Shown piece after piece: positions 45,071-57,582 of a stretch of 64,000 nt of DNA. Positions within the stretch are counted from its first letter, which is position 1. The number at the start of each line of letters is the position of its first letter. The translations under genes were made by a program, and so were the position numbers. Source of the stretch: Lingula anatina (lineage: Eukaryota; Brachiopoda; Lingulata; Lingulida; Lingulidae); NCBI RefSeq assembly GCF_001039355.2, contig NW_019773625.1:648917-712916 (forward strand), given 5' to 3'. The notes beneath the pieces were generated by a model. That model was not told where the DNA came from and did no database searches. It saw nothing but the letters and a program-made list of their open reading frames with translations.

Positions 45071-46590
45071 TGGAGAATTAATATAAAGGTTTGGGTAAAT
45101 AATATCAGAAATCATTCTAGATATTTTAATTATTATAAAATCAAATAAAGATAAGATATCAGCTGATTGAAAAGACATTCTGCTTCAGAAAACAGCATCT
45201 ATTTACGTTTCTTTGTAGTCCATGTTTAAGATCAATTTGCTTATGCTAAAAATATCTTAAGCTAGTGATTATTTACAATACCAGAAATCAAATTACAATT
45301 TGCTCTGAATTGTAAAATGATTGTAATCAGGAAAAAATACAACTTAATTTGGCCATCAAGTAAAGGCGGTGTAAAATTCTACACATCGAGTCCGAACTCA
45401 TAACGCTCCTGTGTCAAGTCAAATAAATCACAGAACGTAACGATGACAAGTGACATAACAACAGTGTCGACAAGATAAATCTGTCTGTGCTGACACTGAC
45501 AGCAACTTCATCCCCTCCAGATAAACGCAAACTGTGAATCTATCCCTTTAGCAATTGTTATATTTTAACGTGCATTAATTATAACAGATCTATATTGTCA
45601 CGTACTAAGACTTAATACTCACGTTCAGAGTCCCATTCTCATGAATTATTACAATGTTTTGATTTTTAAGGGAGAACCTGTTGCACTGTTCACCATCTTG
45701 GAATTCCTGTGGCCTCTGTGGCCTCGATTTGGATAAATTCTGAAATTTTGTAATTTTTTACATTAATATGAATATTATTGCAATGTTAATAATTTCAATA
45801 TGTTCTTTACAAATACTGTTTTTATTTTGATGCCTTTTCAACCAATAAAATAGATAATCTTTGAACATTTTTAAGAAAACTCCCCAGAGACTTAATTATG
45901 ACGTCAAAATCTTTTGGCCAATCAGAAGCGTGTAAACCGCGTCCATTTGAACATCATAATACGACCTCTTTACACGGAAAACGGGGCTACTTGCTCTCAG
46001 TAGTGCTTTTAAGTCGCAAGCTATTCATAACAGCTTAATATAATACTTGGATAGAAAGATTACAATAATCAGTTCATCTTCAGGTAAGAATTAGGTTCTT
46101 ATTTGATTAAATATCACAGACAGCTAGAAAAGAAATGTCTCTCAACGATCCCAGCCCAGGTATTTACATTATTTACCTGTAGTGTATTAACCACGGCTAC
46201 CGGCAGCAGCGTAGATCTAAGCAAAATAATGTAGATGATAATTGATATAACTGATGGTTACAGAAATTACCAACCACTAAAATTATATATGCTATGAATA
46301 TCTTCTGGTTGTATTATTTTGTCAATTTTATGGGGTGAGTGAAGCAAAGTGATTTTATATTGATTTCTCCCATTTACTTGCAAATCTTTATGAACCACAG
46401 TCTTCCACAAGATATTAATGATTTGTGCATCTGTCACTTACATTCAATATTGCTGTCTACTGCCTTGATTAGACTGAGAAGTGATGTAACCTGCCAAATG
46501 TTTATAAAACAGAAACCTACACTCAAAGTATGTACTAGTTTTTATTTATTGTAATAGTACAAATATAATATTATATTGTTTTTCTTGTAG
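45071..46590. promoter_or_regulatory. Shared upstream region of the ASB gene and ODF2
   Basis: The genes are divergent. On the plus strand a GTAAGAATT donor follows CATCTTCAG at about 46082, and another possible donor follows CCCAGCCCAG at about 46160; either may end a non-coding first exon of ODF2. No TATA box is obvious. A divergent promoter near 45.6-46.1 kb is inferred from layout. Confidence 0.45.
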
Positions 46591-46591
46591 G

Positions 46592-49236
46592 ATGACAATA
46601 GAAAGAGATGGACTGCATACAACATCACCTGTGCATGTCCATGTGGAAGATGAGACACCTGTTCATGTACATGTGAAAAAACCAAAGAAAAGTGCATCTG
46701 CCCGAGCTGTAGATGTGTGTATATTATTCTCATATTATACCAGTATTATATTCTGAGAGTGTCATACATATCAGGATCTTTACATTTTTAAAGATTAATT
46801 TTTAATTTTAAGAGAACTGTATTTTGGCTTAGCATCCTGATTGTCTGTTATTCATTTTCATACATTTACAATTTGTCTTATTGAATTTTTTAGGAGAGGC
46901 TAGCAGAAAGCAGATCAAAAACGTTTAGCTCAGGAAATCTAAGGCATAGCACTGCCTCCTCAAGAGCAAGAAGTAAAAGTCCATTGATGGGACCATGGGT
47001 TCCTCCTCCTGGTAGAACTTCAAGGTCCAGCCTCAAGTCATTAGCATGGCAGGTAAAAATTCAGTGGGATTCCAAATAGTATTTTAAAAAATATTTCCAT
47101 AGTCCCCAAACTGCTTTAAATTTTCATTTGGCCTGTCAACTTGATTAATTGTAGTCAAGGGTTACAATCTTATATTTTGCCATTCCCCTAAATTTCACGA
47201 AACACATAATTTAATTATGATGATACATTTCATTACATTTGTTAGGAATTCCCTTTTTTTCTCTAAATCCAAAACTCATAGACAGAATGAAAGCACCTTT
47301 ATAACAAAATCCAAATCAGCTAGTCACTTATTTTTTATGAATTCTAGGGTCCTTCTCATCGACTTGAAATCACCACACCCAGGGGAGACGATGATGTTGT
47401 CCACGGCACGATGCGTATGAGTGACCTTGACACTGATGAGGAGGAGAGGGTCCACGCTAACATGAGGGGATATGAGAAGAAAATAGACAGTCTTATGACT
47501 GAAGTTGGAACACTGCAAAATGAGGTCGGTTAATGTTAATCCTTATGACACTTAAACTAAGTAAGTGATTTATTTCATGTAAACAATTGCATCCTAAAGT
47601 TATACATTACTTTCTGATGCATGTGTAAAGTCACTTACTTGTATTTGAAAAAAAATTTTAATTGTGAGAATTATTCCAGAATGAATTAATTCTCAATAAG
47701 TCATTGGTTACTAATAGCTGAAGTCATTAAAATTTTCTGAACTCATATATGTCATACAATTACTATTAAGACCAATACATTCATTGTAACAAAAACTGGT
47801 AACATTAGTTTTTTTTTTTTTTTTGTTTTTTTTTAATTTATAGGTGGAGCTTCAGAAAACTCTCCGTGATATGGAAAAGAAAGATGACTTGCTGGAGACC
47901 TCCCGTAGAGTTATGGCTGACCAGGAAACAGAACTGAGGGGTTACAAGAGAGAACTTAATGCCTCAGAGACAGAAAACAGAATCCTTAAAAAGAGCATGG
48001 ACAGGCTTAAGGAGGAAGTGGACTTCAACAAGTAAATACTTAAGATTGTCATGCTGAACTTACTTTAAATTGGATACATTTTATCTGAAGATGCCCTAAG
48101 CAATTCCTATCCAAAAATGTTATTTATTTGATGATAATGCTTAATAAGTAAATTTACAATTATGCAAACTGTAAAAAATTGTAAGAAGAGTTCATGAACT
48201 TGTGTATATTGTCTTAGAATGCTCAGATGTAGAACAAGGTAAGTGATGAGTTTAATTCACAGATGTGAGCAATTGCATAAGGAGTTACACATCACTTTTT
48301 ATGCAGGAGTAAATGCAACAAAAAAATATGAGAATTATTTTAGATTTTATTACTCAGTAAGTTACAGAATTACACACTTTCACTGAGTTACATATAAACA
48401 CACCAAGTACATTTGGCACAGAGTTGTCCACCTAAAGCTCACAATCTGCATGTTTGTAGGTCAGAGCGGGAAGTGCTGAACACGGAGAAGGACATGTTAA
48501 TGAAGAAACTAGTGGAGGTAGAGATGGATGGTCAGGCAGCCGCCAAACAGATGTCCGAACTGAGGGACATGGTCAGGAGACTGAGAGAGGTGGGGAGCTG
48601 TTTTGTAATTCAAACGGTTTGAGTAGCTTAAAAATATTGTCGCTTACATATGTATTTGAGTTTTCTGTCTGTCTTAATTTCTTTTGCTGATTTCCCTCTG
48701 TTAATCTTTTGATTTTTATTTTAAACATGTACATTTGGTATTATTGCATAAAACTTTTCATGGGGAGCATCTTTTTTTCAGTGGAATAATTCTGTCAAAT
48801 AAGGAATCCTTTTAATTGATGTTGTATACAATTTACTTGTGCCACAGTTTGTTTTTAATCCTATTAAATTTGTATCTGTCCTCGTGTTTTGTTACATGGA
48901 TCTCTAAATCAACAATAATTGTAAAAACACTTTGTAATGTCAAATAATTTTCATGTCTTTAACTTTTAAAGGAAAAGAGAATTTCCTCATCTGATAGTGC
49001 TGCCTTAGCAAAGCAGAAAGAACAGCTGATGGAAAAACTGACAGATTTTGAATCCACCAATAGAACTCTACGTAGGCTCCTGAGAGAGAAACACAAGGAT
49101 GAGTCAGAAAACATGAGGGTGGCAGAGCAGAGGGATATCCTGCTTAAAAAGCTGGGGGAGTCTGATGCTATCAACCAGGTACTTGATCTTGAGAATAGGA
49201 AACAATGTGGTAATACCTTTTATGTTTAGATCATTC

Positions 49237-49304
<68 letters not shown>

Positions 49305-52300
49305 AAATGCATGTGTATGCACACAAACACATGCAGTCAATTCTTTCTTAATAAAAAGGTAAATTTGAACCATCTTTTACAGCAGATGAGTCTGTTTTTG
49401 TGTCCTACTGCTTTTGTAGCACTGATATATTAAGAGATATTGGTGAACAAATCTTTAGCAAAAGCTTATGAAATTTAAATGATACATTCTCTTGTCTTCC
49501 AGCAATTGCGTGTAGATCTGTTGGAGAAGGACAGACAGATAGGTGTGATAAGGGGACAGCTGGACAACCAGAAGGTCAGCGTAGAAAAACTTTTGGTCAA
49601 ATTAAAATGAAGAATATGCAACAACATGACACATGAGTGATTTGTGTTACCCATCCTCTGTGTACTGATGAGGCTAGGAAGTTATTTTATTTATTTTTTT
49701 TTTTCATAATGGAAATGAAGTGATGATTGTGATTATTTAAACTTTTTGCTGGCAGACTGTAGTGACCTTTAAAAGATAATAAAAGATGAGATAGCTTTGC
49801 TGTCAGTTGTAAATATCAGTGTGTTCATATGAGGTATGTCTTTGTTTATAAAATGTTTAACAACCCCTGCAGTCTCTTCCCCTGAAGAAGGCGTCTTGTT
49901 CACCACTGAAATATTGGAGTGTATACAACTCTGATCTCAGTTGTAGCTTGAAGAAAATATTATTGAACCTTTGAGTGCATAACACAGCTGATAAAAATCT
50001 GTGAATTTTCTCTACTGTATTTCTCATTCTCTCTCTCTCTGTCTGTCATAGGAGGAAAATCTGGCTATCTCAGGGATGCAGTCCTCCCTGGAGCAGACTA
50101 GGGCACACCTGCAGAAGCAGCTAAGGGTCAAGGAGTCGGACTGCAATAGAATGGCAGTGCAAATCAGGGTATGGGATACTTTACAACTGAGGCATACATT
50201 GCAGTGAATAGTGTGGTATTTACAAGTTCATAGCATATATATATATATATATATGGTGCAAGATTACAGGCAGATATATCTTATTAACTTTTTGTTGATT
50301 GATTAGAAGTATGTTTTTCGGTTGTTTAACAGGATTCGCTTAGATTTGGGTTAATCATAATAACAAATTTTAAGATAATAGTTGTTATGACAGGGAGATA
50401 TATGATGGGTGTGATGTGATATGATTCAGTGTATTACAGGGTCTGGAGAGTCAGCTGGCACAGGAGAAGATTGAAGTAGATCACCTGCAGGAGTTACTGC
50501 AGACTGCCAAGGAGAAGGCAGAGAGAGATAAAGAGGCACTCAAAAAGGCAACCAGGTATGACAGATTAATATTCATTCTGACTGAAAATATTTTATTACT
50601 TTTTTCTTTTCAGAGATGAATAAATGCATTATTTAGTTTTCTTTTCTGTAATAAGTGAAGAGAAATATTGAGAATGTTGTCACTGGAATTCAGATTTTTT
50701 TTTTCTCCAGTCTTGGCTTCAGTGTATTTAGATGCTTCTTATTCTTGTGAATAAAGCCCAAGGTTTTGTTGTGTTATTATGGGTCTCCTGTTTTATAATC
50801 ATTGCAGAGTTCAGAAGCAGAGGGCAGCCAGGAGTGAGGACACAGTCCAGCAGATCAACTCCCAGTTACTGGAGAAGGAGGCTCAGGCAGCAGACCTAGA
50901 GGCACAGCTAGAGAACATCAGGTCCAGGGTGGAGAAACTGTCAAAGGAAAAGTCCCAAGTGATGGGAGAAAACTCGGCACTGAAAACGTGAGTGTTGTGG
51001 ATGCTGGGGACACTGTGATCTCTGCTGTGTGGTGTAGAAAATGAGTCAGGGAGAGAAGAGAGGAATGTGTGAATCCTAAATGATCATTATGATCATCCTA
51101 CTATTTGATTTAAAAAGTGTATGGAAGAGGGAAAATTTTGTGCTTTTGCTTACTATTATTTGTGGGGGATGGAAGTAAAAGACACCGGGGATTCAGGAAG
51201 ACGTATTGTGATATACTTGAGTTAGGAAGCATGGATGTCATATAACACTCTTGTGATAAATGGTGTATATGAGTCATACTACAATGGATTTTGAGAACAA
51301 AAGACCCAGGCATGTTTTTAACACACATCAGTGGTTGAAGTGACTTGTATGCAAGATACATCTTGTCTAGTTCTTTAGTTCTCAGCATCATCCATGGTTA
51401 TAAGTCTTGAAAAAAACCCTGCTTTTTTCAGGAGAATATCTGAGTTGGAGTCACAGATAGAACAAATGGAGGAGAACCAAAGGGTCCAGATGGACTCTGC
51501 CACCGCCCAGCTCCACACCAAGACCAGTGAGGTATCCTCTCTGAAACTGGACAATGAGAGACTCAGGGTGAGGGATAGTGGACCATGGCCTTAACATTAC
51601 CTACCTACTTGATTTTTAAAAAATCATTATCATTTATATTGCATATTACACTTAGAAATAGGTGCTTATTTCTTTTTTTATTATTGATGTGATTGCTCTC
51701 TTTTGGTAACTTAGATTGGATATTTTAGGATATTATTCATAATTTTAAAAGGTTTTGTGTAGTTTTGGATTTTGAAAACCTTATAGTGTAATTATTACTT
51801 TTTCCTGAACTGAGATAAAGTTGGTTGATTGTGGTGGTTGAATTATTACATTAATAACAGTTGGATGAGGTTCAGGTGAGTGAGGAAAATTGTGATATGA
51901 CATTTTTTTGTGTTTGTCTCTAGGTTTGAATTGGAGCATGCTTTTTTTAAAATTGACTTCACGTCAGTTATTTTACCACTTTCACACAATTTTGTATGCT
52001 GCTCACTCATTTTATTTCTTACCACTTTTTGCAGTTCATTTATTCATTTCATTTCATTTTTTTCACGCATGTTTAGGCTAATATGTGCACAATTGAAAGC
52101 AAGCTGTCCCAGACAGAGGAGGAGGTGGCAGCATTACGGACTAACATCAAGCAATATGAAGTGATGACAGAAGACTACAGAGCTCAGGTAAGTTGAGATC
52201 CTGCTTGAAAGTAAATTACCCATATTGGTCTCGAAACAAAAACTTTGGTTTTGGCGAGAGACCAGTGAGTGCTATCTTAATTAGACAACTGGAATTAATA

Positions 52301-55300
52301 TTTAATCTAGTAAAAGAGTTAAGATGGCTGTTTGTTGAGCAGCAGGAAACATTGGACAAAACTATTATAAAACATTTGTACCTTTTGAAATCTCTTCTGT
52401 AGTAAGTGCTTTTATGATATTTGTGAAACTTCAAGTAAATAAAATGGCACAAAAAGAAATGATTTCTTAAAGCTAGCTGCATGAACGTGTGTGTTCAGGT
52501 GCTTAGCATCTTGCACTTCAGTGGTGATCTGGAAATATGTTTACACAGTTTCTCTCTCATTACTGATAAACTATCCTTCTGTCATGAATGATTTTATCTG
52601 ATTGCACTTTTGGAAATAATTGCATAAAATATGCTGCTTTTATTTTATATAACTTAACATTACCAATACATTAATAATATATGATCAAGTTAACAGGTCT
52701 GAATAACTTTTATTGTTTGAGTAATTAAAATATATGTCTAGTTGCATGTATTGATGAATAAGAGACTATTATCTTTTCCACAGACCAGTGCCCCTATGTC
52801 ATCACTGAAGGTATATGCACACAGTGTGCCTGGAGTTTGCCCGTAGTTTATGCATGTCAGTTCCTTGTCAATTAAGTCAATATAACACATTTTGGACTAT
52901 TTTACGGTGGTGTTTCACACATGGGTCAAACAGTGGGTTGGTTGCAGGATTTTTTTTTTTTTCACTTTTTGAGACTCCAGTTTTTACATATTTTGCTTGC
53001 ACAGGCATGTCATTTGGTGTTTATCTGTGAAAATACACAAAATAGAAAATAAAAGAATGAATTATATTTGTACAAGTTATTGGTCATTTAAAATCAATTG
53101 CACATTCAGAAATTCTCCACTGACATGCCTGTCTGGTAGGTTATGGTGCTTGATTGAAGTTCTAGGCCTTTAAGATGCCAGATTGAATTTTAATGGTGTC
53201 ACAGATTTCATTTCTTGTAGTCATTTTAAGGATATCGACATTACACCCACAAACTGCTATGCTTAAAGTTTTGAGGTTCTTTGGTTGTTCCCACAAGATG
53301 TGTTACAGTACAATACTCAAGTTTTTACCTTTGTTTTGCATTTTATTAGATCTCTTGATTTTTACACTGTTAGTAGAAGGTTTTGGGAAGAGGGTGCATG
53401 ATGTTCCTTGAAAGATTTTACAATACTGTTTGTAATATGTGCCAGTTTTCTAAAATTAGGGATTGTAAGAGACTGATATTGTATTAACTGAATAATTTCA
53501 TGTGTTTATCACCAAGCTGGCTTTTCATTTATAGTTTTCATGAATGCAAGTGTGTAACAACAAATTCAAAGTGATTAAATCAAGATGGTCTTCCTGAATA
53601 TTGCTTTTAATTACATTGAATGCCAAAGGTGATATAATATTTTCATGGGTTTGTAAGTTGTGAGTGAAGTGGAGCATTGAGACTATTGGGTGACATGCTT
53701 AACACTGAATTGTAATACTTTAAAATTTTTTGACGGCTTATAAGGCTTCCAGCTGGTTGAATGATATAGCCAGATGTGTGAGACCACAGTATATTGCAGT
53801 GTGTTGTTATGCTTTCGAATTGTAAAACATTTTCATTTTATTGGTCAGTTAATTTTAAACAAATCTGTGGTGTTGTTAATATTAGGCCAACAAGTCCCAA
53901 CGAGAGAAAGATGAAATGAGCTTCAGACTTGATGAACAGGAGAAGGAAACCAGGCGTGTACAGAAGGGAGGGGAGATGGAACTAGAAAGGGTAGGTAGAA
54001 TATGAATATGTCTTCTTACAACTTAAAGCTTTTGGATTGTACTGGAGAAGATCTTTGCTAGTATAGAAGATACTATGTTACTTTTTTTGTGAAGAGGGAT
54101 GATCCTCAATTATTTATGGAAGTCAACCAAGCATTTGAGAACAACTGTCAGACAGTTCCTGAAAAAGATTGCAGGAAAAATTGAATTTTTTTTCATGTGT
54201 TTTAGGTGAAGATGCGCCTCCAGCAAAGGCTAGAGGAGCTGGAGCCTCTCCCTGAGCTGCTGAAGACCACTGAACTTAAACTGCAGGATGCCCAGGAAAG
54301 ACTGCTGGTGTATGAGAGGAAAAACACGGATAATACGAAACTTATAGCAGAGCTGACAGTGAAGGTGGAGCACCAGACTGAGCATGTGGAAAGTTTTAAG
54401 GACAGACTCCATGCAGCAGAGGATGACAACAGAGCTCTCAGGGGGAAAGTGGACACTCTTGAAAGGTACAGTTTTATTATTACTTTTAATTAAAAAAAGT
54501 TGTTGAAATACATGTATGAATTGTTCTTTCATTTAGATAGTTGACTTTGTTTACTGTCTGATGGTGGTTTTCCACCCATTAAGCTGGGGAATGCTAACTT
54601 GGCTGATTACTAAGGATATGAAATTATAACTTAGTGCTGACATTTAAGGTTGAACGCATTTGTTTTCAGGCGGTTGCAGGATGCGGATGATCATAGTAGA
54701 GAACTTGCGAGCACAGTGGCCAAGAGAGATGAGTCTATACATCAGGCCAACGTAAGTCATGAGCTAAGACCATTATGACCTCTTATTTTGTTATTGCTCT
54801 CCAATGTTTTTTAAAGTTTAGATTGTTATTTTTATAAGTGAGTATTATAGTCTGATGTTCTGTCTGTAAGGATAGAAAAATGGCTGTGCCATTTTAAGTT
54901 TTGAGAGCTGGGATTGTTTTTAGTGTTAAAACATGCGATTAGCAGCACAAGATTAGAATGGGCAATGGAAGACAAAGCAGTGTGTTTCAGAATTTAAATC
55001 CAGAAATTTTTTTTAAAGCAAAAACTTGAAGAAAAGATCCGTGAAAATGGAAGCCTAACTCGTCAGTTGGAGACAGCTCTCACAGACAGCAGGAGGCAGA
55101 TGGAGCAGGCGAGAGAAAAGGCCACAACTAAAGAGAGAAACATGCAGTCCAGGCTTCTGGAATTGGAATCCCAGCTGAGCCAGGCCAGGGCAGAAATAGC
55201 TAAGTTAAAGAGGGAGAAAGATGAGGTATGGGACAGTGCAGTGTTGATTATTACTACATTATACTCCTCAGATAATATAAATATGATTATTTCAATATAC

Positions 55301-55715
55301 CGTATAGCTTATCTGCCTTTCGTGTTTATTTACTAAGCATAACATTTTGAAAATGAAGAACCTTATGGTAAATCCAGACCAATTTATTGAATCAGAAATT
55401 TTGGTTGTGCTGTTTACTCAAGGTGTTAATCATATTTGTTAGACTAAGCATAGTGAATATTAGTGTTCAGCATGGTCAAATGTGAGAACTGCATCGTACA
55501 AGATCTTTGTATTACCTAATAATATGACATCTTTCCAGATGGAGAGGAAGTTCAACTCGCGATTATACGACCTCAAGGACAGGCTGGAGCAGTCCCACAG
55601 TACAAACAGAAGTATGCAGAATTACGTCCAGTTCCTTAAAAACTCCTACGCCAACGTGTTTGGTGACACTACAGTGGGCGCAGGGGAATCTCCAATGAGG
55701 TCAACATTACATTGA
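46592..55715 (+). CDS. ODF2: Outer dense fiber protein 2 (ODF2/cenexin), 17 core coding exons, 848 aa
   Basis: Coding exons: 46592-46714, 46894-47052, 47348-47524, 47844-48031, 48460-48589, 48972-49178, 49503-49574, 50052-50168, 50440-50555, 50808-50987, 51432-51567, 52077-52187, 53886-53990, 54206-54465, 54670-54751, 55019-55225 and 55539-55715. All are GT-AG and the phases join without a stop (2547 nt). The N-terminus has the family's His-Val repeats (PVHVHVEDETPVHVHVKKPK). The rest is almost entirely coiled coil. The C-terminus keeps the vertebrate ODF2 signature (DLKDRLEQSHSTNRSMQNYV, then FLKNSYANVFGD). Known ODF2 proteins build the distal appendages of the mother centriole/basal body and the sperm tail outer dense fibres. 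The length is close to human ODF2 (about 830 aa). Two further in-frame microexons are listed separately; with them the protein is 862 aa. Confidence 0.93.
49239..49302. repeat. (GT)n microsatellite in an ODF2 intron
   Basis: 32 uninterrupted GT units about 60 bp after a 5' splice site of ODF2 (donor at 49179). Confidence 0.97.
51861..51875 (+). other. ODF2: Candidate 15-bp ODF2 microexon (LDEVQ)
   Basis: TTGGATGAGGTTCAG is bounded by TTAATAACAG on the left and GTGAGTG on the right. It joins phase 0 to phase 0 between the exons ending 51567 and starting 52077, adding Leu-Asp-Glu-Val-Gln. Alignment with human ODF2 (recalled) fits better without it, so if real it is probably alternative. Confidence 0.5.
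52784..52810 (+). other. ODF2: Candidate 27-bp ODF2 microexon (TSAPMSSLK)
   Basis: Bounded by CTTTTCCACAG and GTATAT, phase 0 on both sides, between the exons ending 52187 and starting 53886. It adds nine residues with a Pro and several Ser, which would break the coiled coil at that point. It is not needed for alignment with vertebrate ODF2. Confidence 0.5.
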
Positions 55716-57582
55716 GGACAGCTGTTGGATAGAAAACAGCACTTCCATATTAATAAAATCCTTCAGTCACCTTTCATTTCATGCCATTTAATATCATGTG
55801 TTCAAGTGCTTCAAAACCTTGGATGTTGTTGCTAAGGATGTGTAGCTGAAGTACGCAGCACAGTTGAGTGCCATTTGGAGTAGACGACTTCAATTTTATG
55901 TACACTAACCTATAAAAATAGACAACTGATTTTTCTTTTTTGTTAAGAAGCATGTCATATGATTTCATTTGTACAACCTTTTTTCTAATGAATATTATTT
56001 CTAAATCATTTCTTTTCATTTCCTGTGATCACAATAATTCTTTATCATTTCAATGACCTTATCATTCAAGCATATGAATATGAATTCTTATAATTCTTCT
56101 CAGAAGGGGGGTGGGACTAAGTTTTTAAGAACTTTATTATTATCTGTACAATAGCCATCATGTTTGATGTTGTAAGGAGGGAGCAGCAACTCATTTCTGT
56201 CATATTTTGTCATTTTTGACTAAATTTAAGTTTCAGATAATTTAGAACCTATTTGGTGCTGTTAAAGAAAAGCATTAAAATAGATTTTTCTAATAAAACT
56301 TGAACCGCAAGATGAAATGTTGTTATTGTTTATGTACACCATTTCTCATGTTTATATTAAATGAATTCAGGAAAAAGCGTTAAAGATGATATGCCTGATT
56401 TCACTTCTTTATTAAAAATAAAAGCTTGTAAAATGCTTTATTGATGGGCAAAAGCCTTGACACTTACTTTTTAACTACACAGGGTTGACTGATCTTGGCA
56501 ATTTTAACAATAATAATGTAAATCATGTAAGTTTAATTACCATATTTCTACCAGAAAATTTCAATAAATACTATTCGTTTTGCAGTTTCCACCCTCTGTT
56601 TGCACATGAATATTGATTACAGTTCATCAATTTCTTCGGAGTTTGCCAGAATACACCGCATTCCAACTTTTAAAAAGCACCTTTAAGCTAGATTACCTAG
56701 GTCCTAATTGAACCTACAACAAAAACGTCACAAAAACTGCATTTTCTACAGTTATCACCATGGCAATCCCTCAAAAATAAATTATCTCTAAACACAAAAG
56801 AACAGAAAACTATTTCAACATTAAAATACTATAATAAAACCCTCTAAAAAACTAAGACTACATAAAATCAAATAATGTTTGACAGAAAAAGAGTAAAATC
56901 TGTATGTAATTTCACAATAAATACTAAGTTTGATTGATGACAAGCAATTTGAAAATGTATTCATTAATAAGTCTTACCTTACAGAAAATTATACAATTCG
57001 CAAGCCTAACTAATATATTATATTTAAGCCAACTTCCTCAAGCATTTTATTTCAAAGGAATTTTTCAAGTAAATATCCTAAAAAAATTGTAAATAATTTA
57101 ATGTTGAGCTATAGCATTACAGTACCTAACATAATGCTCACTATCACAACAAGGAGTGTTCACATCAAACATAAAATACAAGAATTAAAAAAAAAAAAAG
57201 ATTCTCAAACATCATACACATATTCTAATTATAAATAAAAACACCAACATACTTCCTGAGTATTATGGTATAATTTTTAAAAGTTAAACCTAAAGCTGAT
57301 CTACCACAAATGGGGGAATTCTTATTGCTGCCACCAGACATACCAATATCATATGAACCGCTGTCACATACCTAGAATCTAAAATTTCATTTAAAAGAGA
57401 CTGCACTTTGGATTATCTTGTATTATATCTTACTATATTCTTTGTAGATACCTTGTTCTTTCATCTCAAAGTCATGTTAATCCTGTGTCAGGGATTGATT
57501 AAAAACAGACAAGCAAGATAGCCTCCTCCCTCCCTCCCATCTTGGCCAGAATAGTAATGAATAGACAATGAAAACTGCTGTG
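55716..57582. other. ODF2 3'UTR and spacer to the convergent gene
   Basis: AATAAA-type polyadenylation signals occur soon after the ODF2 stop (about 55752) and again near 56290. The rest is AT-rich with no gene seen. The next gene converges from the right on the minus strand. Confidence 0.55.

Noticed and set aside
49104-49433. Cys-Val and Thr-His repeat proteins near 49.2 kb
   Set aside because: Translations of a GT microsatellite inside an ODF2 intron.
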